Below are positions 30,478 to 37,051 of a DNA stretch of 64,000 nt, one piece after another. Below the pieces are notes generated by a model, which had not been told where the DNA came from, did not search any database, and worked only from the letters and a program-made list of their open reading frames with translations. The DNA comes from Taklimakanibacter deserti (GTDB lineage: Bacteria; Pseudomonadota; Alphaproteobacteria; Rhizobiales; Aestuariivirgaceae), in NCBI GenBank assembly GCA_003574785.1, contig QORU01000007.1:186001-250000 (forward strand). The letters are read 5' to 3'. The first letter of the stretch is position 1, and each line of letters begins with the position of its first letter. A program made the translations under genes and the position numbers.

Positions 30478-31299
30478 TTATGTCTCACCACCATGGCCAG
30501 GTCCGCCTCCTGGCGCGCCCCCTCCAAAGCCGCCGCCGGGCGGTCCGCCGCCGCCACCACCCCCACCCCCACCGCCACCGCCTGGAGTGCTTCCCGGCGG
30601 CGATCCGCGGTCACCCTTTCGGCCGGCCGGCGCGGTCGGCACCAAGGTCAGGCTCGAGCGGCAGGACTGGGTGTTGAGCCGGAAGCCCCGCGCCAGCGAG
30701 CCCTGGTTCACGATATAAGGCAGCGTGCGCAAGGCCTGGCCCTTGGCGCGGCCGCCCAGTTGATCGACATCGCCGCTCCTGGCGCGCCCGACGCCGCAGC
30801 CTTGCGGGATCGATTCGCAGCGCCCGCGGGCACAGAGCCTTACCCCGCCCTGCAGCACGGCAATCAGCGTCTCGCGGCCAGCCGAGGAGAAATCGAAAGC
30901 GGTGCCGCGGATGCCGATCGTGGCATTGGCGGTCTGGATGTCATAGGCGCTCTTGGCGCTGTTGCCGCTGATGAAACGGAATGTGCCGCGCAAGGCGTCG
31001 ACGGAGATTTTCTGGGCCCGATTGCCGCCGCGCATCAGGAAGCGGTCGATGACCAGCGTCGAATTGGGGCCGACCACTAGCTTGGTATTGTCGATGAACA
31101 GTATCTGGACATTGCCCCTGCCGGTGACGAGCCTGTCATTCTCATAGACGGCGCTGCCGGCGCTTAGCGCGCGGCCCGAGCTCGTGGGCGAACCTACGAC
31201 GGCAACCACTTGCCCAATGGGCGTGGCTGCCGTGCCTGCCCCCGTCAGCGCAAAAAGGCCGACCAATGCCACGAACAAAAGTCGGGCGGAACGCACCAT
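30478..31299 (-). CDS. Exported FecR-domain protein (copy 2)
   Basis: 273 residues, with signal peptide 1-24 and the same FecR domain as copy 1 (GQVVAVVGSPTSSGRALSAG, YENDRLVTGRGNVQILFIDN, NATIGIRGTAFDFSSAGRET). Up to the motif FRLNTQSCRSS the proteins match at most positions. The tail differs: it is a run of Gly with Pro (more than a dozen consecutive Gly, then PPGGGFGGGAPGGGPGH), likely disordered and perhaps wall or surface interacting. It lies directly upstream of the autotransporter gene and may be transcribed with it. Confidence 0.88.
   Translation of the reverse strand: MVRSARLLFVALVGLFALTGAGTAATPIGQVVAVVGSPTSSGRALSAGSAVYENDRLVTGRGNVQILFIDNTKLVVGPNSTLVIDRFLMRGGNRAQKISVDALRGTFRFISGNSAKSAYDIQTANATIGIRGTAFDFSSAGRETLIAVLQGGVRLCARGRCESIPQGCGVGRARSGDVDQLGGRAKGQALRTLPYIVNQGSLARGFRLNTQSCRSSLTLVPTAPAGRKGDRGSPPGSTPGGGGGGGGGGGGGPPGGGFGGGAPGGGPGHGGET
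30640..31299 (-). repeat. Copy 2 of the long direct repeat (FecR genes)
   Basis: Counterpart of 26500-27176. Recombination between the two copies would delete the autotransporter gene. Confidence 0.75.
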
Positions 31300-31492
31300 G
31301 AAGGCTCTCCCCCAGCCAATTCCCCCTCTATGCGACTCTTTTTGGCGGCTTTGCCCTTAAAAAACAACCTGGAAGTTACGGCCGGTCACATAATCCGGTC
31401 CGATTGTGGCTTTTGGATCACAGACTTACCGGGCTGGGATAGAGGAACCGGCTGCTCGACCCCGCTGCCGCGGACTTCTGGACTCGTGGTCG

Positions 31493-31541
31493 AAAAAACG
31501 GAATCCGACAGGCGACGTTGGCCGCCTGTCTATCCCGTTTT
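31493..31541. terminator. Bidirectional hairpin terminator
   Basis: AAAAAACGG, GACAGGCG, an 8-base loop, CGCCTGTC, CCGTTTT: two nested stems with an internal loop and T-runs on both strands. It overlaps the stop codon of the 31530 gene. Confidence 0.65.
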
Positions 31542-32087
31542 CCGGGTCGTCCCCATGACGATGCCGCGATGCAGGACCCGGCTCAGGGCATTGAGGCCCG
31601 AGCGCAAGAGGCCAAGCTCGGCATCGCGCATGCGGTCGTTCTCCGAAATGCATACATCCCAGACGATGCTGGTGGCCGAGAGCGCCGATGGATCGAGCGT
31701 GTCGACCTCCCGCAACGCCTCCATGTAAGCGCGGGCACGCCCTTCGGCCTTGACCGGCATATCGGGGTCGCCCGAGCCCCGCAACGAAGGCAGGAAGCTC
31801 GCCTTGTTCTGGCTCGGCCGCTGGCCGCCCGTCGCCGCCAGATAGTCGCGCATGGTGAGCGCGAAATTATAGCCGCCATCGGCCTGCGCCGGGGTGATGA
31901 TGTTCCAATGCAGAAGCCGGCCCAAGGGGGAGCCCATCACATCGCGCGAGGCGAGTTCGCTCGGTATGCCGAAGACGCGCATGCGCGCCTCGAGCGCGAC
32001 GCGGCGCACTTCGTCCTGGCGCACGGCGTTCATCCTGTCGCCCGATTCGTAACGGTGCCCCGGCTTGCGCTTGCGTCCGGCTCTCAT
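31530..32087 (-). CDS. Hypothetical protein of a phage-like regulatory module
   Basis: 185 residues from the ATG at 32087, with AGGAGG eight bases upstream. It is basic at the N-terminus (RAGRKRKPGHRYESGDRMNA), then mostly helical (VALEARMRVFGIPSELASRD, LGRLLHWNIITPAQADGGYN). No metal or nucleotide motif. I do not recognise it. Its position two genes from an S24 repressor suggests phage ancestry, perhaps a DNA-binding or packaging-related protein, but that is only context. Confidence 0.65.
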   Translation of the reverse strand: MRAGRKRKPGHRYESGDRMNAVRQDEVRRVALEARMRVFGIPSELASRDVMGSPLGRLLHWNIITPAQADGGYNFALTMRDYLAATGGQRPSQNKASFLPSLRGSGDPDMPVKAEGRARAYMEALREVDTLDPSALSATSIVWDVCISENDRMRDAELGLLRSGLNALSRVLHRGIVMGTTRKTG

Positions 32088-32239
32088 GATCATCTCCTCC
32101 TGTTGTTCGGATGCCGGAGCAAATCCCGCCAAAGTTGGAGACTTTGGCGATAAGGATTTGCTCCAAAATATTGATTTGGCGCGAATCCTTTTTCGGCGAA
32201 GTGATCCCACTTCGCCGGGATGCGCCAGGCTTGCGGCCG

Positions 32240-32653
32240 TCACGATGGCCGCTTCATGCGATAGCGGCCGGTGATGACGACGCCGGGCACGAAGGCCAAG
32301 GTCGGCACGTCTGCTTCGTCCTCAGGCCGATAGGCACCGATGACGGCAGCGTAGCGGCGGCGCCTCAAGTCGTAATCGGGATCGAGCCAGCGTCGCGCCG
32401 TGTCGGGCGTCACGGCGACCACGCGGGCGATGCCCGCATAATTATCGCCGCGGCGATAAAGATGCCGCGCCTGGCTTACGAGCTCCGATGTCCTGCGGCG
32501 GCGAAACTGATCGGCGCGCGCACCTTGCGGGGAAAGGGTCGGGCCGGGAGCCATGTCCGGGGAGGAGGACGGCTCGACCGGCCCTGCCGCCGCGAGCTCA
32601 TCTCGAACGGCGGGTCTCGGAATCTGTGGGGACGGGAAGATGGTGATCGTCAT
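32240..32653 (-). CDS. Putative helix-turn-helix protein
   Basis: 137 residues. A Pro/Ser-rich N-terminal 45 residues precede a basic region (FRRRRTSELVSQARHLYRRG) and a probable resolvase-like helix-turn-helix, YAGIARVVAVTPDTARRWLD. Its ATG lies 11 bases from a perfect TACGTT-TTT-AACGTA operator-like palindrome. It is divergent from the repressor gene, the classical arrangement of a lysogeny switch. Confidence 0.65.
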   Translation of the reverse strand: MTITIFPSPQIPRPAVRDELAAAGPVEPSSSPDMAPGPTLSPQGARADQFRRRRTSELVSQARHLYRRGDNYAGIARVVAVTPDTARRWLDPDYDLRRRRYAAVIGAYRPEDEADVPTLAFVPGVVITGRYRMKRPS

Positions 32654-32663
32654 AACTCATTTA

Positions 32664-32678
32664 TACGTTTTTAACGTA
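32664..32678. promoter_or_regulatory. Candidate repressor operator, TACGTT-TTT-AACGTA
   Basis: A perfect 6-3-6 inverted repeat in the 72-base AT-rich gap between the divergent 32240 gene and the S24 repressor gene. Confidence 0.6.
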
Positions 32679-32704
32679 CAAATGTCAAACTTGAATGCAC
32701 CACC

Positions 32705-32714
32705 TTTTTACGTT
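32705..32714. promoter_or_regulatory. TTTTTACGTT element before the repressor gene
   Basis: The identical 10-mer recurs at 33809-33818. It lies 12 bases before the repressor start, in a position suited to autoregulation. Confidence 0.5.
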
Positions 32715-32725
32715 ATATTCGTGAA

Positions 32726-33430
32726 ATGGTGGATATTCCGGTCACGGAACGTTTGAAGGCGCTGCGCGTGCGCGCCGGCGTCAGCATGGCCGAGGCCGCG
32801 GCGGCCTTGGGCCGCAAGACGCCATCGGGCTATCAGCATTACGAGGACCCCAAAAAGTTCACCAAGCTCTATCTGCCGCGCGAGATCCTCGAGAAGCTTG
32901 CTCCCCTCTTCGCCGGCCGTGCGGCCAAGGGCGAGGTGCCGGTAACCGCCGATGAAGTCTGGGCGCTCGGGGGCTATCCCCAAGCTCCGAGAGGAGATCC
33001 GCCCGTGATCATCGATCCTCCGCTACCACCGCTCAGGACATCCCTCGTTCCGATCTATTCCGCCGCCCAGGGCGGCAAGGGCCACATCATCATCGATCTC
33101 AATCCGATCGAAGAGGTGCGTCCGCCCGATGAGCTTATCCGGGTGCGGGATGCCTATGGGATCCTGATCGTCGGGGAGTCCATGGTGCCCGCCTACAGGC
33201 CGGGCGACGTCGCCTGGGTCAATCCTCACAAGCCAATCGAACGCGATACCGACGTCGTTCTCTATCACGTTCCGCCCCATGGCGAGGCCGAGGCGATCAT
33301 CAAGACGCTGATCGGCATGTCGAACCTCGAGTGGAAATTGCGCCAATACCAGCCGCCCCGCGATTTCACCGAATCGCGCGCCGACTGGACGGTCTGCCAC
33401 CGGATCGTCGGCAAGCGCAATGTGCGCTGA
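32726..33430 (+). CDS. S24/LexA-like phage repressor
   Basis: 234 residues. The N-terminal helix-turn-helix domain (residues 6-60, LKALRVRAGVSMAEAAAALG) is joined by a linker to an S24 peptidase-like domain: catalytic Ser152 in VGESMVPAYRPGD and Lys193 in EAIIKTLIG. It may therefore self-cleave after DNA damage, as LexA and CI do; no Ala-Gly cleavage site was obvious in the linker. The flanking intergenic regions carry repeated TACGT sites. No integrase or structural phage gene is nearby, so this looks like a domesticated or remnant lysogeny switch. Confidence 0.9.
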   Translation: MVDIPVTERLKALRVRAGVSMAEAAAALGRKTPSGYQHYEDPKKFTKLYLPREILEKLAPLFAGRAAKGEVPVTADEVWALGGYPQAPRGDPPVIIDPPLPPLRTSLVPIYSAAQGGKGHIIIDLNPIEEVRPPDELIRVRDAYGILIVGESMVPAYRPGDVAWVNPHKPIERDTDVVLYHVPPHGEAEAIIKTLIGMSNLEWKLRQYQPPRDFTESRADWTVCHRIVGKRNVR

Positions 33431-33433
33431 GCT

Positions 33434-33691
33434 TCAGGCCGCGGCGTCCGCCATATCGCCGTCATCGGGCACCCGCCCCCAGCGCGACAGCACCACCGCA
33501 TCCTCATAATCGCCGGCCTCCGGGTCGCCCCGGCGTGAAAAGGCGATCACGCCCACGGCCACCCTCTTCTGCTGCGCGACCAGCCGCTGGGCCTGATCGG
33601 CATCCTTGGCGGCAATCGCCGGTAGCGCGACAAGAGCGCCCCGGTTGGTTTCCTGATAGGGCTGGACGACGAAATAAGTCTGCATGGCCAT
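33434..33691 (-). CDS. Small hypothetical protein of the repressor module
   Basis: 85 residues from the ATG at 33691; GGGAGG lies nine bases upstream. Beta-strand start (MQTYFVVQPYQETNRGALVA), then a helix (ALPAIAAKDADQAQRLVAQQ) and a second strand pair (VAVGVIAFSRRGDPEAGDYE). No known domain. Convergent with the repressor (3-base gap) and divergent from the 33873 gene. Confidence 0.65.
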   Translation of the reverse strand: MAMQTYFVVQPYQETNRGALVALPAIAAKDADQAQRLVAQQKRVAVGVIAFSRRGDPEAGDYEDAVVLSRWGRVPDDGDMADAAA

Positions 33692-33778
33692 CTGATTTTG
33701 CCTCCCTGTGCTGCGCCCAGGCTGACTCCAATATGAGAACAAATCAAGAACTTTTTGAGTTCATTGCCATATGATCTC

Positions 33779-33788
33779 TACGTATACG
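33779..33788. promoter_or_regulatory. TACGTATACG element
   Basis: Overlapping palindromes TACGTA and GTATAC in the AT-rich divergent region 33692-33872. Confidence 0.45.
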
Positions 33789-33808
33789 CCAATTTTCAGT
33801 TCATACGC

Positions 33809-33840
33809 TTTTTACGTTGACAATAACAAATTTTACGTAT
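33809..33840. promoter_or_regulatory. Tandem TACGT elements, 21-bp phased
   Basis: TTTTTACGTT (33809-33818) and TTTTACGTAT (33831-33840). Their TACGT cores are 21 bases apart, two helical turns, as expected for cooperative repressor binding upstream of the 33873 gene. Confidence 0.55.
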
Positions 33841-33872
33841 AGATAGAGTTCCAGATTTGGACGGAGACGGCA

Positions 33873-34067
33873 ATGATCTTCAGCGAAGCCGAGGCCCGAC
33901 GGCAGCGCAATGCGCTCTATATCGAGGCCTATGCCAAGGCCTGGGCGGAAGCCTCACCCAACGAGCGCGAATTGGCGGTGCTCGCCATGAAAGACCGATG
34001 GAGCGATGCTGATCGCGCACGACATGCCGAGCTCACAAGGCTAACCCGGCCGGCGCTCGCGCCATGA
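33873..34067 (+). CDS. Small helical hypothetical protein
   Basis: 64 residues, charged helices (FSEAEARRQRNALYIEAYAK). GGAG precedes the ATG. Controlled by the tandem TACGT region. Its stop overlaps the next start (ATGA), so the two are co-translated. Not recognised. Confidence 0.65.
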   Translation: MIFSEAEARRQRNALYIEAYAKAWAEASPNERELAVLAMKDRWSDADRARHAELTRLTRPALAP

Positions 34068-34324
34068 TGGTCACCGCCTTCATCCCGCTCCGCGAGCGCG
34101 ACATCGTGGTGGGCGACCTCGAAATCCGCATCCGCCCCATCCATGACGAAGCCTTCGCCGACGATCTCGCCTGCGATGTGTTCTTCGTCGGCGCGGACGA
34201 GAAGCAATATGCCTTTACCGATTTGCGCGCCCGCGAAGTCCTTGCCGAGATCAAACGCGAGCATCCCGCCACCTGGCGTGAGATCAGAGAAGCGGCGGAA
34301 CACAACTATAAGGGCCGGGGGTAA
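34064..34324 (+). CDS. Small hypothetical protein of the repressor module
   Basis: 86 residues, alternating strands and helices (RERDIVVGDLEIRIRPIHDE, DVFFVGADEKQYAFTDLRAR). Soluble; no motif recognised. Last gene of the two-gene unit behind the repressor operators. An anti-repressor or toxin-antitoxin role cannot be judged from sequence. Confidence 0.65.
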   Translation: MMVTAFIPLRERDIVVGDLEIRIRPIHDEAFADDLACDVFFVGADEKQYAFTDLRAREVLAEIKREHPATWREIREAAEHNYKGRG

Positions 34325-34431
34325 TTGACTGCAACTTCAAAGCTTGCAAGAAATTGGCGATTTCCAACGGGCGGCACCCCATCATGCGATTTCGTCTCCC
34401 CACTCGATGTGCTCGGCAAAAGGCACGTGAA

Positions 34432-35706
34432 ATGCCTCGCTTTACCCTCGCCTCGGTCATATGCCTTGTTTTATGCTGGCCGCCTGTGTTGGCGCAAACC
34501 GCAAAGTCCGCTGAGTTTCATGTCCCGGATGTTGCTGAGTTTTATGCAATTCACAAATATCCACACGACAAGGCGCACAAGGCAATTGCAGTAGGGCCAG
34601 GCGGACATTGGGCAAATAGCTATGGGGGCAGCACGGCCGCCGCAGCATCAAAGAGTGCGCTAAATGCCTGCAACCGTATATTACGTTCATCCAAATTCAA
34701 GAAACTGCGTAGTCAAAAATGCGTCCTCTTCGATCTCGACGGGAAACGGACCGGCAACGCCGCACCCATCGGCATCCCGTTTGGCACGCCAGCTCAGGGT
34801 AAGGACTACCCCTGGCAATTCGGTAAATACTGGGACCCTAGCGGCGTCACGTCACGCGGGACAATGCTATTATTGCATGGATGCAACGGCTACAACTTCC
34901 ACGGCTGGCAGATGGCGTGGGTAAACTATTATCGCGCTGCAGGCTTTCGGGTCATTATCCCGAACAGTTTCGCCGAAGTGCGCGATCCCGCGCGTTGCGG
35001 TGGACCGGGCGAAGACGGCATGGATCAGCAGACACGCATTATGAAACTGCGAGTCGCCCAGACATTGCGTACTATCGCCGGCATCAAAAAGAAGTATGCG
35101 GGCGAGCCACTTTATTTGCACGGCCATTCGGAAGGCGGCTTTGTCGCACAGGCTCTGGGTGAAAAGGTTGATGGCATCATCGTTACCGGAAGTCGCTGCG
35201 GATTTGCTGGGTTCTATTGGGTTGCAAAAGGTGTTCCCGTCCTCGTTATCGCCGGGACAAAAGATCGATCCTTTCCCGATGTGACTAGCGCAAAGGCACT
35301 GGCTCGATCCTGCAGAAATGTAAGTGGTGCCGGTAAGATGGCTTGGGTATCGGTTGCCGGAATGGACCACTATGCAGCGATATGGTGGCCAGAAGTTGAA
35401 GCCGCGATCAGCAAGTTTCTGCGGATCCCATCGCTAAAAGTCAGTCGCACGAGCGAGCATGTTTTCTTTCCCAATCTGACAGCGCGGCAGATAGAAGAGT
35501 ACAGGGCGACATCAAAGCATAAGGCCATCGCCGTTAGCAAAGACGGCCCTTGGCGCTGGGATATTGGGAGGGAAAACCAGCTGGACGCCGAGGAAGCCGC
35601 TCTCTTCGACTGCGATGTTGCCATGGGTGTTGACGCCTATCAGGCGCCGTCAAACAAGCATGGTTGTGTGCTGGTTGATGTAAACGGCAAACGGTTTGTC
35701 AAGTAG
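34432..35706 (+). CDS. Exported alpha/beta hydrolase flanked by two repeat domains
   Basis: 424 residues from the ATG at 34432. Signal peptide about 1-21 (RFTLASVICLVLCWPPVLA). An N-terminal DUF4189-like unit (KAIAVGPGGHWANSYGGSTA, with Cys80 and Cys97) precedes an alpha/beta hydrolase core with oxyanion motif LLLHGCNGYN, nucleophile Ser233 in LHGHSEGGF, Asp in GTKDRSFPD and His in AGMDHYAA. A second repeat unit (KAIAVSKDGPWRWDIGRENQ, two Cys) closes the protein. Dienelactone hydrolase-like. GC content is visibly lower than in its neighbours, suggesting later acquisition. Substrate unknown. Confidence 0.82.
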   Translation: MPRFTLASVICLVLCWPPVLAQTAKSAEFHVPDVAEFYAIHKYPHDKAHKAIAVGPGGHWANSYGGSTAAAASKSALNACNRILRSSKFKKLRSQKCVLFDLDGKRTGNAAPIGIPFGTPAQGKDYPWQFGKYWDPSGVTSRGTMLLLHGCNGYNFHGWQMAWVNYYRAAGFRVIIPNSFAEVRDPARCGGPGEDGMDQQTRIMKLRVAQTLRTIAGIKKKYAGEPLYLHGHSEGGFVAQALGEKVDGIIVTGSRCGFAGFYWVAKGVPVLVIAGTKDRSFPDVTSAKALARSCRNVSGAGKMAWVSVAGMDHYAAIWWPEVEAAISKFLRIPSLKVSRTSEHVFFPNLTARQIEEYRATSKHKAIAVSKDGPWRWDIGRENQLDAEEAALFDCDVAMGVDAYQAPSNKHGCVLVDVNGKRFVK

Positions 35707-35806
35707 CTATCGGACTGCCTTCCATTTGCATTTAAACGAAGCAAATAGAAACCTGACGAGAACAGCCCGTCATCTTCTTGACACCATTGCACCGCGACCT
35801 GTCGAC

Positions 35807-36631
35807 ATGATGATTCGCCTATTCGCACCGGTTCTCCTTTCCGCCTTTTTCCTCGCCGCGATCAACCTTCAGCCTCGGGCCGAAGCCGCGACAAGACCAC
35901 CTCTCACCTGCACCTTGATCCTCGATGCCAAGTCGAACGCCACGATCCGGCGCGAAGGAACTTGCGATGAAGGTTTCAGCCCCGCCTCGACTTTCAAAAT
36001 CCCACTGGCACTCATGGGCTATGATGCCGGCGTCCTGAAAGATGCGCATGACCCGGCCTGGTCCTGGCAGCCCGGAATCGAGGCGCCCAAACGCGACCAC
36101 AAGACCGTAGATCCCGCGATCTGGGAACGCGACTCCGTCCTGTGGTATTCGCGCGAGGTCACGCGCCGCCTGGGGCTTAAGAAATTTGCCGCCTATGTGG
36201 CCAGGCTCGGCTACGGCAACAAGGACGTCGCTGGAGACCTGGGCAAGAACAATGGGCTCACCCATTCCTGGCTCTCCTCCTCGCTGGTGATCTCGCCCGA
36301 CGAGCAGGCCCAGTTCATCCGCCGCCTTCTTTTGGATTCACTGCCGGCGACAAAGGAGGCGCAAGCCCTGACCCGCAGCGTGATGCCGGCTTTCGATGGC
36401 GCCGGCGGCTGGCGTGTCCGTGGCAAGACCGGCAGCATCTGGCTGCGCGACAAGAAGAACGAATACGACAAGAACCATCCCATTGGCTGGTTCGTCGGCT
36501 GGGCCGAGAAAGGCGACCGGCGCATCATCTTCGTCCGGCTCGATGTCGGCAGCGAGAAATCAGACCGTCCCAAAGGACCTGCGGTGAGGGATCTCTTCCT
36601 CAAGCAGCTCCCGAAGCTGATGCAGCGCTGA
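35807..36631 (+). CDS. Class D (OXA-type) beta-lactamase homologue
   Basis: 274 residues from the ATG at 35807. Signal peptide 1-27. All class D motifs are present: Ser61-Thr-Phe-Lys64 (SPASTFKIPLALMG), Ser110-Val-Leu112 in place of Ser-x-Val, Tyr136-Gly-Asn and Lys207-Thr-Gly (VRGKTGSIW), plus WFVGWAEKGDRR. Length fits the family. It would hydrolyse beta-lactams in the periplasm by a serine mechanism. Chromosomal, with no mobile element nearby, so probably intrinsic; the resistance spectrum cannot be inferred. Three-base overlaps or operon partners are absent. Confidence 0.92.
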   Translation: MMIRLFAPVLLSAFFLAAINLQPRAEAATRPPLTCTLILDAKSNATIRREGTCDEGFSPASTFKIPLALMGYDAGVLKDAHDPAWSWQPGIEAPKRDHKTVDPAIWERDSVLWYSREVTRRLGLKKFAAYVARLGYGNKDVAGDLGKNNGLTHSWLSSSLVISPDEQAQFIRRLLLDSLPATKEAQALTRSVMPAFDGAGGWRVRGKTGSIWLRDKKNEYDKNHPIGWFVGWAEKGDRRIIFVRLDVGSEKSDRPKGPAVRDLFLKQLPKLMQR

Positions 36632-36637
36632 TCCTGC

Positions 36638-37051
36638 TCAATAACGCTTGCTGAAGAAGCCACGGGCATCATAGGCGTCCGCAGCTTCCTCGAGAAAACC
36701 GGCGATCAAGGCAGCGTTGAACTTCTGGCGCAGTTCCTCGGCGCGCCGGCGCAGGGCTTGTGAGCTCTCCGACCGGCCGGGACGCAACAGTTCATAGGTC
36801 GACATCACGATATCCTGGGGAATTATGGCGAGCTCCGCGGCCCTTTCGAGATTCCGCGCCAGGCGGTCGCGGCCTGCGGACTCAGCAATCTTCGCCTGCA
36901 GCCTCAGTGTCTCCGGCGTGATCGCGACATCGGCCGCGGTCACCTCGCCCTTGATCACGGCATCGAGTGTCATATCCGCAAGCTTGCGCCCACGCGGCGT
37001 GGCGACGGCCTCAGGCTTCTTCTCCGACAGTGGATAGATGTCGTCACTCAT
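36638..37051 (-). CDS. Diol/glycerol dehydratase small subunit (PduE-like)
   Basis: 137 residues from the ATG at 37051. The sequence YPLSEKKPEAVATPRGRKLA, VTAADVAITPETLRLQAKIA and ESAGRDRLARNLERAAELAI matches the small subunit of B12-dependent propanediol or glycerol dehydratase over its whole length. The start overlaps the end of the large/medium fusion by 8 bases, so the two chains are made together. Last gene of the GntR-ABC operon. It is needed with the large chain for the holoenzyme. Confidence 0.92.
   Translation of the reverse strand: MSDDIYPLSEKKPEAVATPRGRKLADMTLDAVIKGEVTAADVAITPETLRLQAKIAESAGRDRLARNLERAAELAIIPQDIVMSTYELLRPGRSESSQALRRRAEELRQKFNAALIAGFLEEAADAYDARGFFSKRY

Noticed and set aside
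30540..30600. Poly-Pro/poly-Gly coding tract as a tandem repeat or CRISPR-like array
   Set aside because: It is the codon-repetitive Gly-rich tail of the FecR copy 2 gene; no regular repeat-spacer structure exists here or elsewhere in the window.
28916..30718. A 600-codon open frame antisense to the autotransporter gene
   Set aside because: It is opposite a gene with signal peptide, beta repeats and barrel; the reverse frame shows low-complexity Pro/Arg composition and no ribosome site. High GC creates long shadow frames.
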